This document shows positions 22,271 to 32,110 of a stretch of DNA of 64,000 bases, in pieces. A model generated the notes under the pieces. It was not told where the DNA came from. It searched no databases and worked only from the letters and a program-made list of their open reading frames with translations. How positions within the stretch are numbered: position 1 is the first letter of the stretch; the number at the start of each line of letters is the position of its first letter. The DNA is from Isoetes taiwanensis (lineage: Eukaryota > Streptophyta > Lycopodiopsida > Isoetales > Isoetaceae), in contig JAJEKV010000211.1 of the NCBI GenBank assembly GCA_021234155.1, positions 992,001 through 1,056,000 on the forward strand. Direction: 5' to 3'. The position numbers and the translations under genes are program-made.

Positions 22271-22346
22271 GATAAATATCACACGACGCGAAAACCTAGA
22301 TATGACAGAAAATCAGACTGATGTATTTCGCGTGATGTGAATAAAT
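22271..22346. repeat. Hairpin H1 of a ~70-bp family (ATCACACGACGCGAA)
   Basis: ATCACACGACGCGAAA at 22278-22293 pairs imperfectly with TTTCGCGTGATGTGAAT at 22326-22342. ATAAAT flanks both sides (22272-22277 and 22341-22346). It lies about 120 bp beyond the 3' end of the minus-strand ORF at 22463. Related hairpins are at about 24,000 and 26,200. Confidence 0.7.
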
Positions 22347-22462
22347 ACAAATAAAATAATTTTTATTAGGAATTTTGGAAGGACAATCTGTACATAAATA
22401 ATTTTACCGATACAAGTTGGAAAATATATAACTTCCAATTTTTCAAGCTTAAGTCGTCAATT

Positions 22463-23488
22463 TCATGCTCTTTCAATCCCGGCCAAGACTTGATCCAACA
22501 AGGCAATGACTTCCATGTTATCGACCCGACTTCCAACCTTGGGTGAGTCAAGCCAAGTGACTAAAAAATTTAACATATTGCTTTCGCCCTTGAGACCGGC
22601 TTGGTCGTCAAAAATATTGTAGCACAACATCCCGCCCGAATTGCTATCACCCGCCAATTGGGAATGGTTCCCGAACATGCATAATGCACGGATGTAATAG
22701 ACAAACTCTGCACCTTTTGGACTGAAAGTTCTGCTGAAGACGATTATCTCCCCATTAACGAATCTTGAGATATATCGTAACAATGTAGAGTCCTTCAATC
22801 TTTCCTGTCCCCCGCGTGCATGTCGGCAAGAAAAATCATCTACTTCCCACAAATAAGAACCCTCAAGCTTATCTTCTTCACATTTCTCCTCATCTATGAG
22901 GCTTATGCTGCCGCGATTGACTGAAGGGCCTGCCAAACCTGTAGATCCTGTTGGCAGCTTTGCACGGAGACGCTGGAATTCTTCTTCCGTTGGTAGATTC
23001 ACCTCCTCTTGAGCAAATCGAGACTCCAGCCTCTCATAGGCTTCTTTAAGCTTTATAGCATTGCCGGTATAATTAGACACTCAAACATCTCTTTGTCCAA
23101 ATCCCTCTTCAAAATCTAGGCCTAGGTTTACCCATTCGGCCAAGGTGCTGATAAGCTCGTCTTCCCTAGCACACATTCGTAACAAAGACAGGTTCCTTAG
23201 TATATCACTTAGCAATAGGTATTCTTTGCCTTCCACTAAAATTGGCGTTATGTCAGACAACTTCTTTTCATCCTCATCCCCATCCTCATCACCTTCAGAA
23301 TCATCTCCCTCCTCTGGTTCACCCAAGGCCAGTGCGTCGAAGCTAAAACTCCTACATTCTTGCTCTTCTTCTTGTAGATCTATCTCCATTTCTACGTCAT
23401 AGTCAGCATCATCACACATAACCGACCCCCCCATTGGCTTAAAGATTTCATTGTTTCCAAGTGTATCTTCGGTTTTGACGGAATGCAA
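22463..23488 (-). pseudogene. Unknown protein (~340 codons) split by one TGA
   Basis: Two abutting ORFs on the minus strand (23488-23081 and 23080-22463) are in the same frame and separated only by a TGA at 23083-23081. Together they encode about 340 residues. The N-terminal half carries a long acidic stretch (EEGDDSEGDEDGDEDEKK) followed by a hydrophobic LLLSDILRNLSLLRM. The C-terminal half has a plausible folded segment with RYISRFVNGEIIVFSR and GAEFVYYIRALCMFG. No domain was recognised. Open coding on both sides of a single stop points to a recent nonsense change, a sequencing error or a misread exon boundary; no good splice sites surround the stop. A hairpin (H1) lies just past the 3' end. 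Confidence 0.45.
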
Positions 23489-23997
23489 TAACTAGCAAAT
23501 GCAAGCGGCAAAGAGAAATAAGATACCTTCTTAAGTACAAGGGCGCAGCGACGGGAGGAGCCCGCTATTTAAAACATTCTTGAAAAACATCTTATTTGTT
23601 TGCAAATGGGAAGCCGCCTCCTCTAGAGCTGGTTTTGGAATCCACGAGCTAGGGACATCACGCAAAGGGCGTCTTGGCCGAGACCAAGCGGTCCGGGTGA
23701 AAGCTAAGGCAACCTCATGATAGCATCCAAGCTCGCCATCGTTTGCCATGATGTCCAACTCCTTGCAATAGAACGGATAAATCGCGGTCGGGCGCCAACT
23801 TCCTCGTTGTCATGAGGGCGGATGCATACCATTCAGAACCGCACATAACAATCCATGGCGAAGGCGATAAAAGCAAGAAGATGTTTAGGGGCGGTAAAGG
23901 CGTCATCACTTCGAACTCAAGTAGCCATTGATTATGAAAGGGGACTGACCGTTGTGGGGGAGATTTGTCCGTACATTTTAGGGTTAGGGTTAGGGTT

Positions 23998-24064
23998 GGA
24001 TCACACGACGAAGACTACTATGTGCAACAAAAAGCACAATGCTTTGCAGCGCGTCGTGTGATCC
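23998..24064. repeat. Hairpin H2 of a ~70-bp family, beside a telomere-like motif
   Basis: GGATCACACGACG (23998-24010) and CGTCGTGTGATCC (24052-24064) are perfect 13-bp inverted arms. A second hairpin is nested inside (TGTGC...GCACA). The left arm directly follows TTTAGGGTTAGGGTTAGGGTT (23977-23997), a short telomere-like tract. H2 lies about 100 bp beyond the stop of the minus-strand histone-like ORF. Confidence 0.88.
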
Positions 24065-24162
24065 TCACATTATAACATTAAAAAAAAAAAAAATACAAAG
24101 TCTTGAAGCTAGGCTTCTAAGAAAGAAATGGACTAAGAGATTAAGCTTATAAAGCCATTACA

Positions 24163-24810
24163 TTAAAGAATATTATACATATGAAAAAAACACAAAGGCA
24201 CTTCACGGCCTTTTTCCGGGGGTCTTTTCTTCTTGTTGTATTCAGCCATAAAATTTTGACCATAGTACTCGGGATCCCTTATGCGTAAGACGAGGCGCAT
24301 GTCCTTAGGCATGATGATCCACCGCTTCGGCATGTATTCTGCTGCAAAGGCTGCGAGTCCTCGAACAGACCGACACCAAGCGCTTACGAAGCCATTTGAA
24401 GAGCATTTAAAGGCTGATTGCTTGAATTTCAGATGCGGTATGATGTATCGCACCACACTCTTGCGAGAATCTCTTTCACGAGCGGCAAATGGGAGGCGCG
24501 GAATGACCATCTCGGTGCTCTTCGATGCTTCTTAATCTCGAAGCTCCAATGCCGGGGGCCGTCTTCCGCTTAGGCCACTACCCTCACGCACCCCGGCATT
24601 TGGAGCACTGTTGCTTTCGGCCGACTCTTCCGGCCGTCTCCTCACCCCGGCATTTCTTGGTGTTTTCCTCGGCCGACTCTTCCGGGCCGTCTCCTCACAT
24701 TTACGGTCGCCTTCCCCTTTCGGCGTTGGGCCTCCTCCTTTGATTTGAAGGTTCGGCGCCTCCACGGGGAGGAGCAGGAGGCGATAAGAGCAAGAAAGGC
24801 GGCTGCCCAA
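24163..24810 (-). pseudogene. Divergent histone H3-like protein with an internal stop
   Basis: Two ORFs (24810-24532 and 24510-24163) share one frame. Across the junction the sequence reads RPPALELRD, stop, EASKSTEMVIPRLPF, which follows the H3 order of RPGTVALRE, then QKSTELLIRKLPF. Beyond this come LKFKQSA, matching LRFQSSA, and KRWIIMPKDMRLVLRIR, matching KRVTIMPKDIQLARRIRG, the last histone-fold helix. The region between LPF and the SA motif is about four residues longer than in canonical H3, a trait of centromeric H3 variants. About 28 residues extend past the fold. The tail holds a tandem duplication, including an ETARKS-like string. The TAA at 24534-24532 makes it a pseudogene unless bypassed. 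Similarity to H3 is clear; the CENH3 link is inference. Confidence 0.62.
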
Positions 24811-25156
24811 TAATTAATCAGGCGTCATATTCTGCTCGCCCGGTCTCTCACATTTTCATCCTCCATCTTGAACCGGAGTGCACCTCCCTACTTACTCGGA
24901 GCTCGCTTCTCGCGCCCGTCATCATGCGGATTTCTTTTAGGGTCTTACGTTAGGGCATGGTGGGAGGAGGAGAATCTCTATCGAGACTTCAAATTCAGAT
25001 GAAGGAGGCGGACTAATGTAATCACCGGCCTTACACCACTTGGATGGATCCTTGCGGTTTGCTTAGTTCTTGCCATGGCTTCTCGCGGATGGGCTTTATA
25101 CTACGAACAACGACAAAAATAGACAAGCGGCAAGAGATAAATAGTAAAAATAGAAG

Positions 25157-25519
25157 TTAAAGTAAAATATGATGGTAACGTTTTTTAAATAATTGTACGG
25201 AACCTAAAAAATATCGGACAAAATACGGAACCCTAAAAAACATCGGACAAAAACAAAAAAAAAACCGAGATTCAAGCGCTGAGGCGATAGACAATTTCTT
25301 GTTGATCGCGAACTCACTAAACTTTACATTTCCCTCTTGCCCGTAACTAACCCTAATGCCATCAATGAAATAATGGAAGTCGCCAACAATCTCCTCTGTC
25401 TCCATTAGCACTCTTAGCTCGATAATGGCCATTCGCTTTCCATAGTGGTGTATAAATGACTTCCTCCCCTCTCCATACTCGAATATCCACCCGCGAAGGA
25501 AAGTGTTTATGGTCCTCAA
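25157..25519 (-). CDS. Hypothetical ORF (120 aa)
   Basis: Starts MRTINTFLRGWIFEYGEG and continues with HYGKRMAIIELRVLMETEE and GDFHYFIDGIRVSYG, which looks like a beta-rich folded protein. The C-terminal third (from about residue 85) is phenylalanine-rich, probably non-coding read-through. I recognise no family. It lies between the histone-like ORF and other minus-strand ORFs at 25.6-26.5 kb and may be an exon of one larger gene. Confidence 0.3.
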   Translation of the reverse strand: MRTINTFLRGWIFEYGEGRKSFIHHYGKRMAIIELRVLMETEEIVGDFHYFIDGIRVSYGQEGNVKFSEFAINKKLSIASALESRFFFCFCPMFFRVPYFVRYFLGSVQLFKKRYHHILL

Positions 25520-25647
25520 ACGGCTCCCAAAAAGTTGTGCAGCCTCTTTTTCGCTGTTTCCTTCGTTCTAGTTGACAATTAACGATAAATATTGTTTTGG
25601 AAGAAAGTATCTGAACTTAAAGGAGGACTTAACTACGCGGACCTCTG

Positions 25648-25866
25648 TTAGTTTGACCGGATGATTCGTGGAATCGAACATCCCGTCGGAACCAAAAATA
25701 AGCCATCCACAAAATCGGTAGGGGGGAGAAAGCACGATATGTCTTGGAGCTTTTTTTGAACTTCCTCGCTACCTATCTGGAATATGTTAGCAAATACCTC
25801 AAACGGTGTGAAGATTTTGAAACTCATCCTCACGCCTCCGTTTGGACATTCCCGCTTGCACCTCAT
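25648..25866 (-). CDS. Hypothetical ORF (72 aa), possible exon
   Basis: Minus-strand frame with KIFTPFEVFANIFQIGSEEV and KLQDISCFLPPTDFVDG. No recognised domain. Same strand as the neighbouring ORFs at 25.2 and 26.2 kb. Confidence 0.22.
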   Translation of the reverse strand: MRCKRECPNGGVRMSFKIFTPFEVFANIFQIGSEEVQKKLQDISCFLPPTDFVDGLFLVPTGCSIPRIIRSN

Positions 25867-26183
25867 CAGCCATGCATTTCTTCATTGCAATTACATTGTT
25901 CTCATTAGTCCGTGGCTTACAAAGTTCACTTAAAGGGGCAATTCAACCGCCTCAAGCTCGGTTTCCCGACCTTTACGTTATAATCATGTCCAGAAAACCG
26001 GATGCCTATACCCCATAAAGGTCACGGCATCCATACCTTGGAAAAGGACAATTCCGATGTCTATGTGATACCGACAAAGTACACTACTAATACTTTCGCC
26101 GGAATGACATCCACGACATCCGATAAACATAAAACGCACAATAAATTTGTTTGTAAACACGTGTCAACGAAAAGAAATGAAAA

Positions 26184-26267
26184 GATAAAGGAGATCACGA
26201 CGGCGAAACTATCTCTACGCGATTAAGTAGTGGCGCGATAGCTTCGCGTCGTGTGATCCGATAAAGG
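26184..26267. repeat. Hairpin H3 of a ~70-bp family with 8-bp flanking repeat
   Basis: ATCACGACGGCGAAACTATC (26194-26213) pairs with GATAGCTTCGCGTCGTGTGAT (26237-26257). The structure is flanked by the direct repeat GATAAAGG at 26184-26191 and 26260-26267, which looks like an 8-bp target duplication. This suggests that the hairpins are very small foldback transposons. Confidence 0.75.
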
Positions 26268-26494
26268 TGGTTACCATTTGCGGGCAATTTTGGGAATTTG
26301 TTTTTGGTGGAGATTAGCTCTTTGGCCATATCAAAAGGGGTATATGCATGTCGTATTGTTATACTTTCCACTTTCCTACCGCTAGAATTCAACTTGAACT
26401 CTTTTATCCTACCTATCCAATGTGTCCAAGATCGCCCGATTGCCTTTGTCGCTAACTCTATGCTTTCGCCCTCGTTGATGGGCATAATCACCAC
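26194..26494 (-). CDS. Hypothetical ORF with a weak BAH-like pattern
   Basis: The frame begins MVIMPINEGESIELATKA and continues with HWIGRIKEFKLNS and ESITIRHAYTPFDMA. The pattern of a G-x-S-I-x-L start, then WIGRI-x-EF, then a strand ending in a short aromatic loop is loosely like a BAH domain; this is a weak suggestion. Near 26,280 the frame has AAATG/GTAACC, which could be a splice donor. Past this point the frame runs through hairpin H3, so the true C-terminus is probably earlier than the stop. Confidence 0.27.
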
Positions 26495-27002
26495 CTAACC
26501 TATTGAGACAAAACCTCCCACTTCTTGACCTTGGGAGTTCTGTAAATGGGGAAGAACACGAAATTACGGGGAGACATGGATTGCGGATGAGGAGTGAAGG
26601 CGAGAGGATGCACGAGAGGCCGGTGAGTGACAAAGATGTAAGTTTGGCGCCAAAATTTGACAAGGGAGTTGGTGACTGACAAGAGGGGCCAAAGTCACCA
26701 TTATTTTGGGCGTGGCGACTCTCGAAAAATACGGGCCATTAAAATGGTTGCAATAAAAGCGCAGCATCCCTATGAGAATACGCCATGTGGATGCCAAGTA
26801 AGCCCCGCTCATCCTTCTACCCGCCAAGTAATACCGACTTTAAAGTAAAAAGGCGCAAAACCTGATTGGTCCCGGGCGAATCGACGCGGGAAATCTTTAA
26901 CCCAAGATATGGGCCATTTTCGGACCCCAAATCTGCCCTAATGCATGCTTTTAAGGGACAAAGGAGTCGTGCAAGTTAGTTACTGTTTTTTTTTTATATA
27001 TA

Positions 27003-27031
27003 CTAGGAACGTGTGCCCGGCGATGCCGGGC
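27003..27031 (-). mobile_element. Helitron 3' terminus (minus strand)
   Basis: Read on the minus strand the sequence is GCCCGGC-ATC-GCCGGGC, then eight bases, then CTAG followed by T. A perfect 7-bp stem a few bases before CTRR with insertion next to T is the standard Helitron 3' end. The body extends to higher coordinates; a diverged direct repeat of the adjoining subterminal sequence is present near 27,625-27,700. The 5' end (TC on the minus strand) was not located, nor was any Rep/helicase gene, so it is a non-autonomous or truncated element. Confidence 0.72.
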
Positions 27032-27724
27032 ATTAGCTGTGGATGTGTGTCATGGGTGGATGTAATGGACGTTGTAGATGGAATGAAACGTTATAGATTT
27101 GCCATGTCTATAGATGAATCAAAGTGTGAAGATGTGAAGTTTAGTTTGCATGATTAATATTGAAATGGGATGATCCGTTGAATTGCATCCATCCCAACCT
27201 AGCTTGTAACAACCTCTCTACTATGTGCAATGGTGAATACCTCATCTCACATACTTAAAAATGGGTGATCAATGCCAAAACATTGTATATCATTATTGAA
27301 AGGTCGGGAATAAGAGAATTATATATTTAGAGTCATGTTTGAAATAATGGTGCATCTAGGAGGACTAACTGGTTCCTCTAACTATGATGACAATATCAAA
27401 GGTTGGACCCTTTGAAAGAACCTAGGATGATAATATTAAAGGCTGGAATTATTTAAATGGGTAAAAGCAAAACATTTGCATATATAGCCAGCTTATGTTT
27501 AGAATATGAGTGATTGAACAATTGTAACATGTTTGGCAAAAGTAGCCCTTATGGTTATTACAAAGTCATGTTAAATAAATATGCAATTTTAGATAGATAG
27601 ACAATTTTAACATTTAGAAAGAATGTCGGGCATTATTAGTGGATGTGTGGACTGAGTAGACGTAATAAAGTTTGTAGGTAGAATAAAGAGTTATATCTCT
27701 AACATATAATTATAATGGGGCAGT

Positions 27725-27870
27725 TTCTGGAATGTTCTATTATTAGACATTAAACCCAGGTTTTTCAATGGTTAAGGGGAAGCTACTAGACAAGGCGTTT
27801 CTAGAAGCCGTTGTGGAAGCTGTCACGGAGGTTCTGGAAGGTAATCGAAATGTTTTGGGGCTTCTGGAAT
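27725..27870. promoter_or_regulatory. Cluster of heat-shock element matches
   Basis: TTCTGGAATGTTC at 27725-27737 is a perfect three-unit heat-shock element (nTTCnnGAAnnTTC). Two-unit matches follow at 27799-27806 (TTCTAGAA), 27832-27839 (TTCTGGAA) and 27862-27869 (TTCTGGAA). Four matches within 150 bp is unlikely by chance. No heat-shock protein gene was recognised nearby. The cluster may be a promoter captured by the adjacent Helitron. Confidence 0.55.
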
Positions 27871-27879
27871 GATCTGGAG

Positions 27880-30785
27880 AATGCTTTGTTTTGATATACA
27901 AGAGAGGAGCGGCCGGTTGGCTTAAGCCATAGCGACTTGTGGCGGTTTAGAAAACAGGGTTTCTGGAGAGCGCGTTTGAATCTTGCGGAGAGCTGGGCTG
28001 AGCTGGGCTTGAGGATTGCGTTTGATGCTGCCGACGTCTAAGAGCGCCTATTCTGTTTTCCTTTTTGTCCGCTTTTTCTTCTCCGGCGACTGTATCTGGG
28101 GTAAATTCCCTTTGGATCTAGCCTGTGTTCGTGTGGAAGACCTCGACATACCTGAGCTGCAATGAACAGCGCCTGAAGCTATCTGGCGGGCCTACCTGTT
28201 TGGTTGATTATTTGAGAAGAATAAGTAGTTTTGGGAAGCCAAGCAAAAACCCGGTTATGTCCTTCTAGAGAGCGGCAAGGCTTAGGTTATTAGGACGGCG
28301 CTTTGGGCCTAAATTAGCGAACCCATCTGTAAGAAATGACACGGAATCATACAAACACCGGTTAGTTTGACAAGCGAGCTCACCAGTCTGTGTTTTTTTG
28401 GAACGGAGGTAAGGTTTCCTTCTGGCTATGGCTTGAATTTTTGTGGATACAATAAATATAGGCAATTGCTGCATATAGGCCACGGACCGTAACAAAGGCT
28501 CGAAGCAGAAAAAAACAGTGCAATGCTTCTTTGTATAGGAAAATTCCCAAAGCTAATTATCCTGATAGAAGCTGCTTCCCAGCAAAATGTTGGCCCTGTG
28601 TACGCCAACCCGAGCTGGCTACTTAGATAGTTAGAATGAGCCCCACGAATTTTTGACTGAAAAGGTCGATTTGTATGGGCATTCATATGTGCTGTTGCTG
28701 GGCTATTGTCTGCCATAAAATTTGTTGAATCCAGGCCAATATTTCTTGAACTGGAATGACTCGGCCCAAGATTCCACAAATTTAGATGCCTAGGGGCGAA
28801 ATTTATCAAATTCAAACTTTCCCTGGGTCAAGATTTCCCAAATTTAAATTGTCCATGATTGATATTTCTCTAATTCGATTGCTCAATAGCAGGATTTCTG
28901 AGCGGTTTTGCAAGTAGTTGATGTTGTTATACGGTTATTTATCAAGAAAAGCAGAAATGCAAGTCTATGAAAGGGGAAAAATAGAAGTCTGTGAACCCTG
29001 CGCTTTTTCTTCTGGTAATCCCATTTAGAGCCCGTTACACCTTTCAGTTTCCAAATGAGTTTGAATTGCAGAACAAATTATCACACACGTTTCAATCCAA
29101 GCCTCTTTTAAGCTGTGTCTTCTGGCCCGAGAGAAGCAAACAACCGTGTTCTCTTGAGTATTCAATAGGTTCTTTCGAAAGATTGAATGAGGCAAATGTT
29201 TTATTGTCAAACTCTGATATTCTGCGAGCCTAGATTAAAAGTAACACAGGATCTAATAATCTCTTCTATATGCTGCTTATCATTCCTCCACCGGGGTTAC
29301 AAAGGATAGACCTGAACCATGGACATTGATCGGATAGCTTCTTAGGAAGACTTTCTGGTCAGAAATGTCTGCCGGATTCTAGGGACAAATCTAGCTTCTT
29401 CATGACAAATTTCATCGCGGAGCGTAAAAATGTCTCCTTGCTGGAACCCATCACCACCATTTATGCCCCAAATACTGTCTTCCTTTTTCCCTTTTTTTTC
29501 CCCTGCCATAGCCCAATTCAGATCAGAGCTTGATTTTTTTGCAGAAACACCAATTGGGTTCATATTCTTAATTAAGAACACGATCTTGGCAAAAGTTATG
29601 AAGCGGATCTTAACCTCAAATATGACCACTTAAACCTCTTAAATCTTAACCTCTGTTCTAAGCTATCAGAACTGGATGTGGGATACTGATGCAGAAACTC
29701 GAACATTAAAAGATACGAAACCATACCTGTTCAGATGATGGTGGAAAAGATGTAAGCATCGGTTTAGTTACTGTAGCAAGGGTTAATAGCCTTACTGTTC
29801 ACATAAGTCTACTTCAAATCATGTAATATTCCACTTTGACAATCCCTTTCTTCAAGCTAAAGATCTTTGAAGCTCCAATCGCTATGCTAGACATAGTTCA
29901 AAAGATTTTAGGATTTCCTCTGTTTTCTTTGATTGCATTAATTCAAATGTTTCACATATTTCGCTACATGGTAGCAAATGTGCCCTCTTAGCACATGCCA
30001 AGCATCCAAACTTAAAACTTCAATATGATTTTCAAACCGGCACTATGACCAGAAACATCATTGCTCATAGTCCTGTAAAGATTAATTCCTTTTCATGCCA
30101 AATGTTGACATGAGCAAGCTTTGTATAATCCTAGAAAAGGTTATTTCGTTGTGCAATGAGTGGGTTACATCATTAACTATCAAGCTATACAAACTGTGAG
30201 CAAAGGTTTTTTCAATAGGTGCTTGTGATTCGTAGGAGATAGCAGATCTAATGTTTAGTCGACACAATTGCAATTGGAGTGTAGTGGAAAATTGGATATT
30301 GGCAATTGTAGGCACATGTGATTGTAATGGGTATATGGTGGAATCGAAGGTGGAAAATAGGTGCATGTGCACGCATACTTTCTTGGATTGATGGTGTTTC
30401 TGGATTGATCATAATGTGCTTGCAAACATCATATTGGCCCCAAGATATACATAATTGGGTCAAGGTTGAACATTGAGAAGGTTATGCTATAGTTCAAGAT
30501 GTGTAAGATGTCAAGCAGTAATAAACATGCGTGTAATATTAGACACTCTAATCTCTTCGTTTGCTGATGTCGTTAAATTGGTTAAAAGCCTTACGTTGCA
30601 TGGTTAAAAATGTCATGGAATTGAGAATGTTCAACAAAGCCAATACTTTAAAAGACATTAAAAATTGTGTGAAAATTTTTAAGGAATGCAATATCAAAGA
30701 TGCCTTAACATTGAAGTAAGAGCCAATATAAAATGGGAAAGAAATTTATCTGATCATATGGTCGTGCAACATGGGTAAAATCAGA
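27880..30785. other. No recognisable gene
   Basis: The sequence just after the heat-shock elements (27,900-28,260) is more GC-rich and looks like a 5' leader, but no coding exon could be assigned. Minus-strand ORFs near 28,265-28,815 and 29,342-29,629 lack recognised domains. The rest is AT-rich. Confidence 0.4.
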
Positions 30786-30788
30786 GAG

Positions 30789-31010
30789 CGCAAGAAGCGA
30801 GTTTATACGCTTAAGTTATCTATACTAAGAATATCTTCAAGATAATGTGCTTCACACATTTGAAAAGAATCAAATTTCAACGTGGTTAAGAATCAAGGAG
30901 TGCAAGAAGCGAGTTTATAGGATTAAGTTGTCTATACTAAGAATATGTTCAAGATAACGTGCTTCACACATTTAAAAGTAATCAAATTTCATGGTATTGA
31001 GGGCAACATG
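30789..31010. repeat. Tandem duplication (~112 bp, two units)
   Basis: The unit starting GCAAGAAGCGAGTTTATA and ending in AATCAAATTTCA occurs at about 30,789-30,890 and 30,901-31,000. The two units differ at a small number of positions. Non-coding. Confidence 0.88.
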
Positions 31011-31889
31011 ATTGGCAACACTAACAAGGGTGAGATACTTTCAAGATGCAGAACTCTATGATTCTTTATCTGTCACACTGGCACGTGATCTTTTCCACAT
31101 ACCACCCACTTTGTAGTAGCCATTGCTATAAATAAACATCCAATAGCAACAGCCAAGAGAAAACAAAATGAAAGTAATTCTTTCTTGCACAATTATATGA
31201 ACACATCATAAAGGTAGCATATGCAGCTTTTCCATCCCTAGTTTTTCAACTCCAAGTTCAAGCTTTTTCAACCCTAGTTTTTCTACTCCAAGTTCAATCG
31301 AAATTCCAGAAACGCAAAAAAAAAATAAAGGATAAGTTTACTTTGGCTAGCTTATCCTAGCATCTCTTATTAAAAGAAAAGATGGAACCTAAGAAACTGC
31401 TTGAGTGCATATATGAGCTTGGCAGAAAACAGATCATCTACATCGAATGGGTGCCTAATTTGGTGCTAAGAGAGAGAAAATTTTTGTACATAATGTAAAA
31501 CATCTCACTTTGGAAAGTTCTTTCTGTGTAAATTTGTAGCAAGCAACCATATGGGGATTATAACGCCAAAAATTGTCTTGGTATTCATCTTCTTGCTCAC
31601 AAAAATTTAAGATGATGAAATGATAACACAATCTAGTGCAATCTGATTGTGGTGTCATTCAAAGTTTCCTTGTAGTAAACTCAATGTGTGAAAAAATCTA
31701 AGCCCAGGGAAGACAACTTATAGTTGACGACATCAACTTCAAATCGATATAGAAAGTACGTGCCTATCTGCTGCCTGAACATGTTTCTGATATAGTTAAC
31801 AACATTATCCTCTATTTTCATAAAACGATACTCTCTATTCCACATTTCTGCATTCTTTTGAACTCATAACCCAGCTTCTCAAACTTCTT

Positions 31890-32110
31890 ATTGCCAAGTT
31901 TGCAAATTGTTGTTCTTTTCCCTGAAGATTATTCTTTCCCTGAAAATGTACAACCCTCTGCTAAACATCATTAAACAAATACTCCGCCTTCTCCAATGCA
32001 ACCTTCGAGGTATCCTTATATCTCTTTCTAGCTTCCTTGGCCAGCCTCTCAAGCCCATCATCACCACTGCTTGTTGCTTCCATCCTAACAATCAAGCACT
32101 TGCCTATCAA
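31890..32110 (-). pseudogene. Fragment of a charged, helical coding exon with internal TAG
   Basis: Minus strand: after an acceptor-like TTGTTAG the frame reads MEATSSGDDGLERLAKEARK and KVALEKAEYLFNDV, then a TAG, then continues in frame as QRVVHFQGKNNLQGK. The composition is that of an amphipathic or coiled-coil segment. I do not recognise the family. The open frame on both sides of one stop suggests a decaying exon. Confidence 0.3.

Noticed and set aside
23145-23402. Serine-rich plus-strand ORF (85 aa)
   Set aside because: It is antisense to the acidic stretch of the minus-strand gene; GAA/GAT codons read backwards give serine.
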